Shown here piece by piece: positions 33,167 to 40,060 of a stretch of 50,428 nt of DNA. The stretch covers positions 1 to 50,428 of the forward strand of contig JALGXW010000025.1 of NCBI GenBank assembly GCA_029821875.1, read 5' to 3'. Both the position numbers and the translations under genes were made by a program. The notes below the pieces were generated by a model. That model had not been told where the DNA came from. It did no database searches and saw only the letters and a list, made by a program, of their open reading frames with translations. Origin of the DNA: Candidatus Hebobacterum abditum (GTDB taxonomy: Bacteria > Armatimonadota > Hebobacteria > Hebobacterales > Hebobacteraceae). The first letter of the stretch is position 1. Each line of letters starts with the position of its first letter.

Positions 33167-33724
33167 ATGGCCAAAGTTGCGCGAGAGATGGTGGAGAAGG
33201 CCGGAGTGAACGTCGACGAGTTGCTCGAGCTGCTCGTGAACAACGCGGCGGCCGAGCTGACCACCTTCTACTACTACACGATTCTCCGGGTCAATCTCAT
33301 CGGCCTGGAAGGTGAGGGGATCAAGTCGATTGCGGAGGACGCCCGCATCGAGGACCGGAATCACTTCGAGGCCCTCGTCCCTCGCATCTACGAGCTCGGG
33401 GGCAAGCTCCCCGAGGACATGAAGGAGTTCCACGACTGCTCAGCCTGTCCGCCGGCCAAGTTGCCGAAGGACCCGACAGACACGAAGGCTCTGCTCAAGG
33501 TCCTGCTTGAGGCAGAGCGCTGCGCCGTCCGCGGCTACACCCACATCTGCAATATCACCGCCGGCAAGGACCACCGCACCTACGACCTCGCGCTCGCCAT
33601 TCTCCATGAGGAGATCGAGCACGAGGCCTGGTTCTCCGAGTTCCTGGGCGAGGGCCCGTCCGGGCACTTCGGCCGCCGCACGCCCGGCGAATCGCCGTTC
33701 GTTTCCAAGTTCCTGCACCCGTAG
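33167..33724 (+). CDS. Dps-like ferritin (DPSL/thioferritin type)
   Basis: 185 aa helix-bundle protein. Ferroxidase ligands are suggested by NNAAAELTTFYYY, IAEDARIEDRNHFEAL, VLLEAERCAVRGYTHI and ILHEEIEHEAWFSEF. A Cys pair in the segment FHDCSACPPAKLP matches the cysteines near the metal site of Dps-like (DPSL) ferritins described in archaea and some anaerobes. Likely function: iron mineralisation using peroxide, protecting DNA. AGGAGG lies 9 nt before ATG 33167. A terminator-like hairpin follows. Confidence 0.82.
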   Translation: MAKVAREMVEKAGVNVDELLELLVNNAAAELTTFYYYTILRVNLIGLEGEGIKSIAEDARIEDRNHFEALVPRIYELGGKLPEDMKEFHDCSACPPAKLPKDPTDTKALLKVLLEAERCAVRGYTHICNITAGKDHRTYDLALAILHEEIEHEAWFSEFLGEGPSGHFGRRTPGESPFVSKFLHP

Positions 33725-33745
33725 CGCATCGTGCGTTGGCTGAGC

Positions 33746-33785
33746 GAGGGCGGCTCTGTCGCGTGCACGGATCGGGGCCGCCCTC
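33746..33785 (+). terminator. Hairpin after the Dps-like gene
   Basis: GAGGGCGGC (33746-33754) pairs with GCCGCCCTC (33777-33785), a perfect 9-bp GC stem with a 22-nt loop, 22 nt after the stop codon. The following bases are C-rich instead of T-rich, so termination may be partial. Confidence 0.45.
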
Positions 33786-33815
33786 CCCCGACCCGGTTGC
33801 GAGAGCGCGAACCCA

Positions 33816-34049
33816 GTGCGCACCTTCACGAGAGAGGAACTAAGTGAATACGCCGGCGAGGACGGCGGCCCGGTCTACTTCGCCTACAAGGGCAAGGTGT
33901 ACGATGCCTCCGAGAGCTGGCAGTGGCGGGGCGGCAAACACCAGGTGATGCACGCCGCCGGCCAAGACCTGACCGAGGCCCTCGCCGACGCGCCCCACGG
34001 CGAGGACCTGCTCTCCCGCCTCCCCATCATTGGCGAGCCGGTCGACTGA
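33816..34049 (+). CDS. Cytochrome b5-like heme/steroid-binding protein
   Basis: 77 aa. Starts MRTFTREELSEYAG and has GPVYFAYKGKVYDASESWQWRGGKHQVMHAAGQDLTEAL, then APHGEDLLSRLPIIGE, the pattern of small prokaryotic cytochrome b5-like proteins, with His residues in GKH and APHG as likely heme ligands. GTG at 33816 is the only suitable start; the ribosome site is weak. It lies 91 nt after the Dps-like gene behind a hairpin. Partner redox proteins are not evident. Confidence 0.82.
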   Translation: MRTFTREELSEYAGEDGGPVYFAYKGKVYDASESWQWRGGKHQVMHAAGQDLTEALADAPHGEDLLSRLPIIGEPVD

Positions 34050-34114
34050 CGCGACCTCCAACCCGACCCCGCCCCCAGCCCACCAGCATTGTGCCGGCGT
34101 CCACCGCCGCCCAG

Positions 34115-35698
34115 CTACCGCCCGTATAGCCTCTCATGGAACTCCGCGTTCCACGGACCGTAGGGGCAGCTCATGCAGGAGCAGCCCGGCAGGCCGGGGA
34201 GGCGGTTGGGCAGGTCTAGGCATTCCTCGCGGAACTGGCGGTAGGTTTCGGAGCGCCAGGCGGCGGCGAAGCCGCCTTCCTTCACATCGCCGACCACTCT
34301 CTCGCAGGCACAGCAGGGATGAATGCGGCCGTCGGCCGTGACGAGCGCGAAGATGTGGCCGATGTAGCACGGCATGTGCGCGTAGATGTTCATGGAGAAC
34401 GAGGTGCCGCTCTCGGCCAGCGCGCCGAAGGTGCCCCGCACCTCAAGGCCTCTGGACTGTGCCAGCTCGACGGCCCCGGCCACGTTACGCTTCGCCTCTT
34501 CGAGCTGCTCTTCGGTGAGCTGCACCGGCGCCTCCGGTGGGGCCGCCCCTAGCGCGCTGAAGGTGACGATATCGGCGCCCGCCTCGGCCACCGCCTCGAC
34601 CCATTGCGCCGGCTCGGCGTAGTTATCGGCCTGCACCACGAACGAGGTTTCGACGGCCGGCGCCGGCGACCCGGCCTGCTCCCGCGCCGTTCGCACCGCG
34701 CGGATGGCGTCGAGCACGCGCTCGAAGGCCGGCTCTGCTACGCCGTGCACCTTCGAGTAGGTCTCGGGCGTGGCAGCGTTGATGCTCACGTGAAGCTCGT
34801 CCAGCCCGAGCGCCACCAGCTCCCGCGCCTTCCCCTCGTCGAGCAGGCTCGCGTTCGTCACCAGCCGCACCCACAGCCCAGCCTCCTTCGCCTGCCGCAG
34901 GAAGTCGAAGAGCCGCGGGTGCAGCAGCGGCTCGCCCAGCCCGCACAGCTCCACCCCCTCGCAGCCCATGTCGCGCAGATCGGCGATGAGCGCGGCGTAC
35001 ATCTCGGGGTCCATCACCCCGAAATCGCGCTCCTCCAGCACCCCCTCGGCGGCCATGCGCCGGCCGCTGTCCGCGCAGTAGGGGGAATGCTCGGAGCACA
35101 TGATGCAGCGCTGATTGCAGCGGTCGCTCACCCCGATGTTAACGCGCTTGAACCCCCACGGCGGCCGCTTGCCGCGAAGCAGTCTCATGGCCCGCCGCCG
35201 CCGAAGCGGCGCGGCCAGACGAGCCAATGCCGCTCGGGCCACGGAGAGGGGGCCGACCGAGATCCCCGAGCGACGGAGCCATTCGCATAATGAAACTACT
35301 TCGCCCCCCGGTCCGACGGCGGCTTTCCCGCTCGCCCGCGCCAGGCGAAGCAGCACGGCCGCCCGCCGATAGGCCGGGCTGTCCAGGTCGCCGACGGCCG
35401 CCCAGGCCGCGTCGTAGCCACGGCGCACCTCCGCCAGCAGAGAGGGCCGGATCGAGAAGCCATACGGTCCGCTCGCCCGCGCCGTGATCACGCGGTCGGC
35501 CGAAAGGGATGAGCCCGGCCGCGCAACCGCGGTCACGTGCGCCACTGGGAACTGCTCGCGGAGGCGGGCCAGCGCGGCCCCGGCCGCTTCATCGTCGACC
35601 GCTGCGATGAGAAGGGCGCGGGGACCGCTCGCCCGTGCCGGAGTCTTGGAGTCACTGCTCACATGGGAAGTGTAGCACGCGCCGACGAGCACGGGCAA
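34115..35698 (-). CDS. Radical SAM protein with SPASM-type C-terminus
   Basis: 527 aa. The [4Fe-4S]-SAM site CNQRCIMC (CxxxCxxC, about residues 194-201) follows a 185-residue N-terminal region without known domain (LIAAVDDEAAGAALARLREQF). Downstream are GLGEPLLHP (the GGEP-like motif) and, at the C-terminus, Cys clusters HPCCACERV and CSCMSCPYGPW fitting SPASM auxiliary clusters. The substrate could be a peptide or a cell-surface sugar. The TTG at 35698 has AGGAG 9 nt upstream; GTG at 35662 is an alternative start. It converges on the cytochrome b5-like gene. Confidence 0.87.
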   Translation of the reverse strand: MPVLVGACYTSHVSSDSKTPARASGPRALLIAAVDDEAAGAALARLREQFPVAHVTAVARPGSSLSADRVITARASGPYGFSIRPSLLAEVRRGYDAAWAAVGDLDSPAYRRAAVLLRLARASGKAAVGPGGEVVSLCEWLRRSGISVGPLSVARAALARLAAPLRRRRAMRLLRGKRPPWGFKRVNIGVSDRCNQRCIMCSEHSPYCADSGRRMAAEGVLEERDFGVMDPEMYAALIADLRDMGCEGVELCGLGEPLLHPRLFDFLRQAKEAGLWVRLVTNASLLDEGKARELVALGLDELHVSINAATPETYSKVHGVAEPAFERVLDAIRAVRTAREQAGSPAPAVETSFVVQADNYAEPAQWVEAVAEAGADIVTFSALGAAPPEAPVQLTEEQLEEAKRNVAGAVELAQSRGLEVRGTFGALAESGTSFSMNIYAHMPCYIGHIFALVTADGRIHPCCACERVVGDVKEGGFAAAWRSETYRQFREECLDLPNRLPGLPGCSCMSCPYGPWNAEFHERLYGR

Positions 35699-35720
35699 CG
35701 GCCGCGCTCCTAGCGCCAGG

Positions 35721-36536
35721 CTATGGAGCGCCGCCCGCCATGAACCAGTCGATGGCCGTCACGGGACACCAGCGGCGGCCGCGGCCGAGGTCGAGGTACT
35801 CGAAGGCTAGATCTCCCGCGAGCACACCGCCGTCGCTCAACTCAAGTCGATAGGGGACGCACGGCCTGTTCTCCCCGTCGATGCGGACCTCGCCAACCCA
35901 GACCGATCGGATAGGACATCCGCTGAAGGTCCGGCTGCTGGTCCTGCCCGCGAGGGGCCAGCCGCGGTCATTGTCCGAGGCCGGGGCGGCGCGAGATCCG
36001 GTGCCCCCATCGCCTGGCTCTCCTCGGAGGAACTGCTCGTACTTTGCGCCCCGAATCTCCTCCAAGAGCTTCAGCGCCACGCCGCGGATCTCGTTGGAAT
36101 GGGCCGCGACATGTGCGCGCCCCTCACCGCTAGGAGGGTGCGATCTAGCGTACGCAACGCGCCGGGGCGGCACCGAGATGAGTGGATTGATGCCACGACG
36201 CCGCCAACATCCAGGCTCGGTAGGCGACCAATGGCTCCTCCGCGTGGCGGCCGCCAGCCGCAGCCCCCGGCGCCAGCACCTCGGGAAGGCTCGCGGCAGC
36301 CTGTCGTGACCGCCGGCGGCGAGACCGCCTGACGATGTCGATTCTTTCCGAGCGAATTCGGCGTCGGCTGGGCGCTCCGCCCGTCTGAACTTGGAGCCCA
36401 CGCCGCTGCCCTGCAGGCCGACCGTTGAGTCCACCCAGGCCTGCGTCTTGGGGAGCACGGCCATCCCCAGCACGATCAACGCGGTGAGCGTGACCCACGC
36501 GCCAATGGCCAACAACCGGAGTCCATCCCCTCGCAT
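35721..36536 (-). CDS. Membrane-anchored protein sharing a module with the adjacent M56 protease; possibly frameshifted
   Basis: 271 aa from ATG 36536 (GGAGG 4 nt upstream). One N-terminal helix (LLAIGAWVTLTALIVLGMAV). Residues about 150-271 (LLEEIRGAKYEQFLRG, NRPCVPYRLELSDGGVLAGDL, AIDWFMAGG) align with residues about 500-617 of the M56 protease (LFEAIQGADYDYFLNS, GRPTIPYRLTLKDGAILSGEL, GLDWHLGG). The middle (about residues 65-135) is very rich in Arg, Trp and Pro and looks out of frame, so a compensated frameshift or sequencing error is possible. Function unknown. Confidence 0.55.
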   Translation of the reverse strand: MRGDGLRLLAIGAWVTLTALIVLGMAVLPKTQAWVDSTVGLQGSGVGSKFRRAERPADAEFARKESTSSGGLAAGGHDRLPRAFPRCWRRGLRLAAATRRSHWSPTEPGCWRRRGINPLISVPPRRVAYARSHPPSGEGRAHVAAHSNEIRGVALKLLEEIRGAKYEQFLRGEPGDGGTGSRAAPASDNDRGWPLAGRTSSRTFSGCPIRSVWVGEVRIDGENRPCVPYRLELSDGGVLAGDLAFEYLDLGRGRRWCPVTAIDWFMAGGAP

Positions 36537-36786
36537 CTCGCCTCCACCCGCCCAGGTCCTATGTCCGCCCATCCCACCCACGGCAGGTGAGGCAAGGGGA
36601 GCACTGCTCGACCGAGTCGCCCGTGTCCCCTCATGCTATATAGACGCTCTGGAGCGGCGGCTTGTTACGCAAGGCCCGTCCCCCCGATCGCGACTCGGAG
36701 ACTCGCGGGCGGCCCCGCCGATGCGGGGCCGCCCGCTGCTACGGGGACGCAAGGGAGTCCCCAGTCGTCTCACTCCTGTGCCAGCC
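36537..36786. other. Intergenic region holding the M56 gene terminator
   Basis: Apart from the strong hairpin at 36705-36736 I see no gene or promoter pattern in this 250-nt stretch. Confidence 0.4.
36705..36736 (-). terminator. Perfect 14-bp hairpin after the M56 protease gene
   Basis: GCGGGCGGCCCCGC (36705-36718) and its exact complement (36723-36736) enclose a CGAT loop. It lies about 50 nt beyond the stop of the protease gene on the minus strand. No T-run follows, but the stem is very stable. Confidence 0.6.
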
Positions 36787-39459
36787 CTAGTCTTTGCCTC
36801 GTATCCGCGCCAACATCTGTGCATCAACCACCACTGTGAACTCGGGGCTGTAGTCGGCGACGAACACCCACACGTTGTGCGCCTCCCAGCCCGGGATGGT
36901 GCTCCACGTCGTTCCGGGCTTCATCACATAGCGCACGACCACTTCGTCCTTCGTTCCCGGGCGGGCGAACAGGAGGCGCGGGTGGAGGTATGTCTCGAGG
37001 GCCGCGACCAAGCTGCGGCCGTCAGTCGCCGCGGGGAAACGGTTGTTGTGATCCCCGAGGTAGGCGCGCATGGCCAGCGCGAGGTGCTCCATGTTCACGA
37101 GAACCGCAGTGAGTGCCCAGCCGCCGCCTCCCGATCCGCTACCTCCTGAGGGCCTGCTCTCCGCGTGACCGTCCGCATAGGCAACGACGCGGAGACCCGG
37201 GAGGGTCGCGCATGTCGCCTCCGCGAAGGGGGTCTCCGCGGCCTTCTCCGGCGCCACGGCCGCGCCGGAGCGGGCGAGGTACCGCACATCGAGGGGATCG
37301 CCGATGGTGGCGTGAACCAGGATGCTCTCCGGCGCCAGGTACAGGCCGAGCCGCCTCAGCAGCTCATCGACGGTCTCTCCCTTGGGGAATATGCCCGCGT
37401 GCTCCAGGAGGTAGCTTCTCATGGCGAGTCCCAGCCGCTGCATGTTGCTCTGCACGTGGAGCGCCTCCGGCATGAAGTCCACATCGGCCGCCACAACGTT
37501 CCGGCCAGCCGCACCGCGGCCACCACCTCCGCCACCACCTCCGCCGCCTCCTCGACCGCCGGCTCTGCCGCTGGCCACGCCACTTCCGCCGCCTTCGGCC
37601 ACGCCTCCCAGATGCCAGTCGAGGCCTCCCGTCGGCTGCAAACGGCGATCGTATTCTTCGTACCTAAACGGTAGCTCTCCGGACAGGATGGCACCGTCCT
37701 TTAGGGTGAGCCTGTACGGGATCGTGGGACGGCCCCACTCCCCCTCGAAGACATCGCCCAGTTCGACCCGCACTATGGGGTTCCGTCTGAGAGTGGTGCA
37801 GACCTCAGCTACCCAGCCCGGATAGTCCATATCGACACAGTAGTATCCGGCTCCCAGAGGCGGAGGGAACTCCTTCCACACATCCTGCTTGGTGGAGTTC
37901 AGGAAGTAGTCGTAGTCGGCGCCCTGGATAGCCTCGAAGAGCACCTCGGCCATCATGACGACCTCCCCCGGATGCGCCAGGGCCTCCTCGTACTTCTCTG
38001 CCCGGGCCGCTGCATCGGCCTTTGGCACGAGTATGGCGTGCCCGTCCATGTAGGCCTCCACCCGCCACTCGGGGTGGTAGTCCACGACGGCCATCAATGT
38101 ACTCGCCGGCGTCTCGACCGAGCTGTACGGCAGGCCAGGCTCGAAGGTGAACTGCACGGCCGGCTCGACTGTGCCCGGCCGCAGGAAGACAGACTGCTCC
38201 TTCACATACGGAGCCAATACCCCTATCAGCTCAACTGCGTCGCTGGTGCTCGGTAGCACGTGGTCGTGCTCGGCCATGAACATATGCACCGCCAGCGCCA
38301 CGTTCTTCATGTTGCTGAGCACCTGCACGGCTTCGCTTCGCGTCGGCTCCACCAGCCACGAGTAGCGCGAATCAGACCGGCCTCCTCCGCCGCCACCGGT
38401 TGAGCGCACCTCGACGGCCGCGAAAGCAACCGCCGCGAGAATCACAACTGCTGCCAGAACAAGCCATGCGACGCGACTGATACGGCTGACTCTGTGTCCC
38501 CTCATGATCGCCTCCACCCGCCTGAGCAGAGTGAACTTCCCTTCCGCGACTCCGACGGACGCCACCGCAAGCTCGCCACGCACCCTCTCCGCCGCCGCCA
38601 ACAGCGAGAGAGCATACCTGCGCGGGTCGGCGTCCTTTGCCAGCGCGGCCGCGTCGCAGAGCTCCTCTCTCGCCAACGTGATCCGCCGGCCGGCCAGCCA
38701 GGCCGCCGGATGGAAGAAGAGGGGCAGCTCGGCCAGGCGCTGGAGCAGGTTTTCCAGGAAGTCGCCCCGCTTGATATGGGCCACCTCGTGCGCGAGCACG
38801 GCGCGCAGGTCGGCCGGCGACAGCGAGTCGAGCCACTCCTGCGGAATGAGAACCGCCGGCCACCTGAGCCCGTAGAGCAGAGGCGCGCTCAGCTCTGCAG
38901 TGCTGCGCAGGGCCACCTTCCGGCGCACGCCTGCTTCCGCGCACAGCGCGTCGAGCAGTTCCGATGCCTCAGCATCATCCACCGGCCGGCTGGCAGCGAT
39001 CATCGACCGCAGCGACCTGTGGCCCAGCAGCAGGCGGGCGGCTACGACCGTGCACCCCACCAACCAGACCGCCATCAGCGCCGCGCTCAGTGGGATCCGA
39101 GAGCGTGTTCGCGTGCCCGCCCGGCGTGCGGCAGGCGCGAGGGCCGGCGCCTCGCGCCCGACCCTCGGCTGCAGGGCCGTTGGCGCGAGCGATTGCGCGA
39201 ACTCGACCGCGCGGACCATCGGCTGCGGGGCCGGCACGGTCACTCTGGCCGCGCTGCGCTCCAGCACCAGGCGCGCCGGAGCGAGAACCAGCGGCGCCAC
39301 GAGCACGATCCACCACAGCGAGTGTCGCGCCCGCGCCTGCGTCACCCGCAGCACCCGCTCGCAGGCGAGCACCAACACCGCAAGGAGGGCCGCCTGCCAC
39401 ACGACCGTCAGCATGACGGGGCCCCACACGTCGGCCAATCTCTGCATAGCGACCATCAT
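36787..39459 (-). CDS. BlaR1/MecR1-type M56 metalloprotease with three prepilin-like (H-X9-DG) modules
   Basis: 890 aa. Residues 1-350 are a BlaR1-type membrane protease: helices near residues 12-33, 47-65, 122-145 and 330-350, with the zinc motif HEVAH (about 224-228) and the downstream Glu in REELCDAAAL. The penicillin-binding sensor of BlaR1 is absent. Instead there are three related modules: about 380-475 (LSNMKNVALAVHMFMAEHDH, H-X9-DG at YHPEWRVEAYMDGH), 665-765 (SNMQRLGLAMRSYLLEH) and 780-885 (VNMEHLALAMRAYLGDHNN), resembling prepilin globular domains. A separate module (500-617) recurs in the next gene. Linkers are poly-Gly. It follows the BlaI gene by 10 nt. Confidence 0.85.
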   Translation of the reverse strand: MMVAMQRLADVWGPVMLTVVWQAALLAVLVLACERVLRVTQARARHSLWWIVLVAPLVLAPARLVLERSAARVTVPAPQPMVRAVEFAQSLAPTALQPRVGREAPALAPAARRAGTRTRSRIPLSAALMAVWLVGCTVVAARLLLGHRSLRSMIAASRPVDDAEASELLDALCAEAGVRRKVALRSTAELSAPLLYGLRWPAVLIPQEWLDSLSPADLRAVLAHEVAHIKRGDFLENLLQRLAELPLFFHPAAWLAGRRITLAREELCDAAALAKDADPRRYALSLLAAAERVRGELAVASVGVAEGKFTLLRRVEAIMRGHRVSRISRVAWLVLAAVVILAAVAFAAVEVRSTGGGGGGRSDSRYSWLVEPTRSEAVQVLSNMKNVALAVHMFMAEHDHVLPSTSDAVELIGVLAPYVKEQSVFLRPGTVEPAVQFTFEPGLPYSSVETPASTLMAVVDYHPEWRVEAYMDGHAILVPKADAAARAEKYEEALAHPGEVVMMAEVLFEAIQGADYDYFLNSTKQDVWKEFPPPLGAGYYCVDMDYPGWVAEVCTTLRRNPIVRVELGDVFEGEWGRPTIPYRLTLKDGAILSGELPFRYEEYDRRLQPTGGLDWHLGGVAEGGGSGVASGRAGGRGGGGGGGGGGGRGAAGRNVVAADVDFMPEALHVQSNMQRLGLAMRSYLLEHAGIFPKGETVDELLRRLGLYLAPESILVHATIGDPLDVRYLARSGAAVAPEKAAETPFAEATCATLPGLRVVAYADGHAESRPSGGSGSGGGGWALTAVLVNMEHLALAMRAYLGDHNNRFPAATDGRSLVAALETYLHPRLLFARPGTKDEVVVRYVMKPGTTWSTIPGWEAHNVWVFVADYSPEFTVVVDAQMLARIRGKD
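37518..37551. repeat. Short tandem repeat encoding poly-Gly linker
   Basis: Two and a half copies of a 12-nt unit (GCCACCACCTCC on the plus strand) encode the Gly run of the protease linker. Units of 12 nt keep frame, so slippage would change linker length only. Confidence 0.6.
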
Positions 39460-39469
39460 CGTGCCCCCG

Positions 39470-39850
39470 CTACTTCTTTCTCTTTGTGATGAGCTTCCTG
39501 ATGCGACTCAGCTCCTCGTCGGACAGAGACGGGTCGTCGAGCAGCCGTACCACCAGCGCCTCGGGGGACCCGCGGAAGGCGCTCGACACCAAATCGCGCA
39601 GGAGCCCCCTCTTCACCGACCGTTCCTGGAGGCGGGTCCGGTAGACGTGGGCCCGGCCTCGCTCGTCGCGGTCGAGGTAGCCCTTCTCGTGCATGTGTCT
39701 CATCATGATGAGCACAGTCATATAGGTGGGCCGTGGCTCCACGTCGAGCTGCTCCAGCACGTCGCGGACGGTGGAGGGGCCGCGCTCCCACAGCACATTG
39801 AGTATCAGCAGCTCCAGATCTCCCAGCTTCCTATCCGGTCGCCTGCGCAT
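39470..39850 (-). CDS. BlaI/MecI-family transcriptional repressor
   Basis: 126 aa winged-helix repressor. DLELLILNVLWERGPSTVRDVLEQL (helices 1-2), PTYMTVLIMMRHMHEKGYLDRDERGRAHVY (recognition helix and wing) and a C-terminal dimer region (SFRGSPEALVVRLL, LSDEELSRIRKLI) are typical. In the classical system BlaR1 triggers cleavage of BlaI within its dimer domain. It is followed by the M56 protease after 10 nt and is expressed from the promoter at 39887-39915. No TACA/TGTA-type Bla operator is visible; a small TTATATAA palindrome lies just past the predicted start point. Confidence 0.93.
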   Translation of the reverse strand: MRRRPDRKLGDLELLILNVLWERGPSTVRDVLEQLDVEPRPTYMTVLIMMRHMHEKGYLDRDERGRAHVYRTRLQERSVKRGLLRDLVSSAFRGSPEALVVRLLDDPSLSDEELSRIRKLITKRKK

Positions 39851-39886
39851 GGTCTGTCGGCTCCTATCTTATATAAATGCGTTATT

Positions 39887-39915
39887 ATTATGCCACGGGA
39901 GGTCCGTCCTGTCAA
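39887..39915 (-). promoter_or_regulatory. Sigma-70-type promoter of the BlaI-M56 operon
   Basis: On the minus strand a perfect TTGACA (39910-39915), 17-nt spacer, and CATAAT (39887-39892, five of six). The start point would be near 39880, leaving a 30-nt leader. The palindrome TTATATAA (39869-39876) lies at about +5 to +12 and is a candidate autorepression site. Confidence 0.72.
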
Positions 39916-39937
39916 TACCCCGCAGAGAGATTCTTGG

Positions 39938-39960
39938 GGGCAGGAGACGAGCTCCCGCCC
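39938..39960. repeat. GGGCAGGAG hairpin, second copy
   Basis: GGGCAGGAG (39938-39946), a 5-nt loop, then CTCCCGCCC (39952-39960) with one mismatch. It is related to the perfect copy at 32945-32967. It lies between the divergent BlaI and first SLH genes. Confidence 0.4.
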
Positions 39961-40060
39961 AACGAAGATTGAGGCAGTGACGCTGCCCCGCTGAGTTTCC
40001 CCCTGAGTGCGACCAGATCGCGCCGCGTCATATGCGGAATCCAGCCCGAGGGGATGTGCG

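Noticed and set aside
32912-33433. Upstream extension of the purN frame to a 388-aa protein
   Set aside because: It would overlap the Dps-like gene and two hairpins; purN has an ideal ribosome site at 32911.
36787-39459. The M56 protein as a true beta-lactam sensor
   Set aside because: There is no penicillin-binding SxxK/KTG domain; the extracytoplasmic part is prepilin-like modules.
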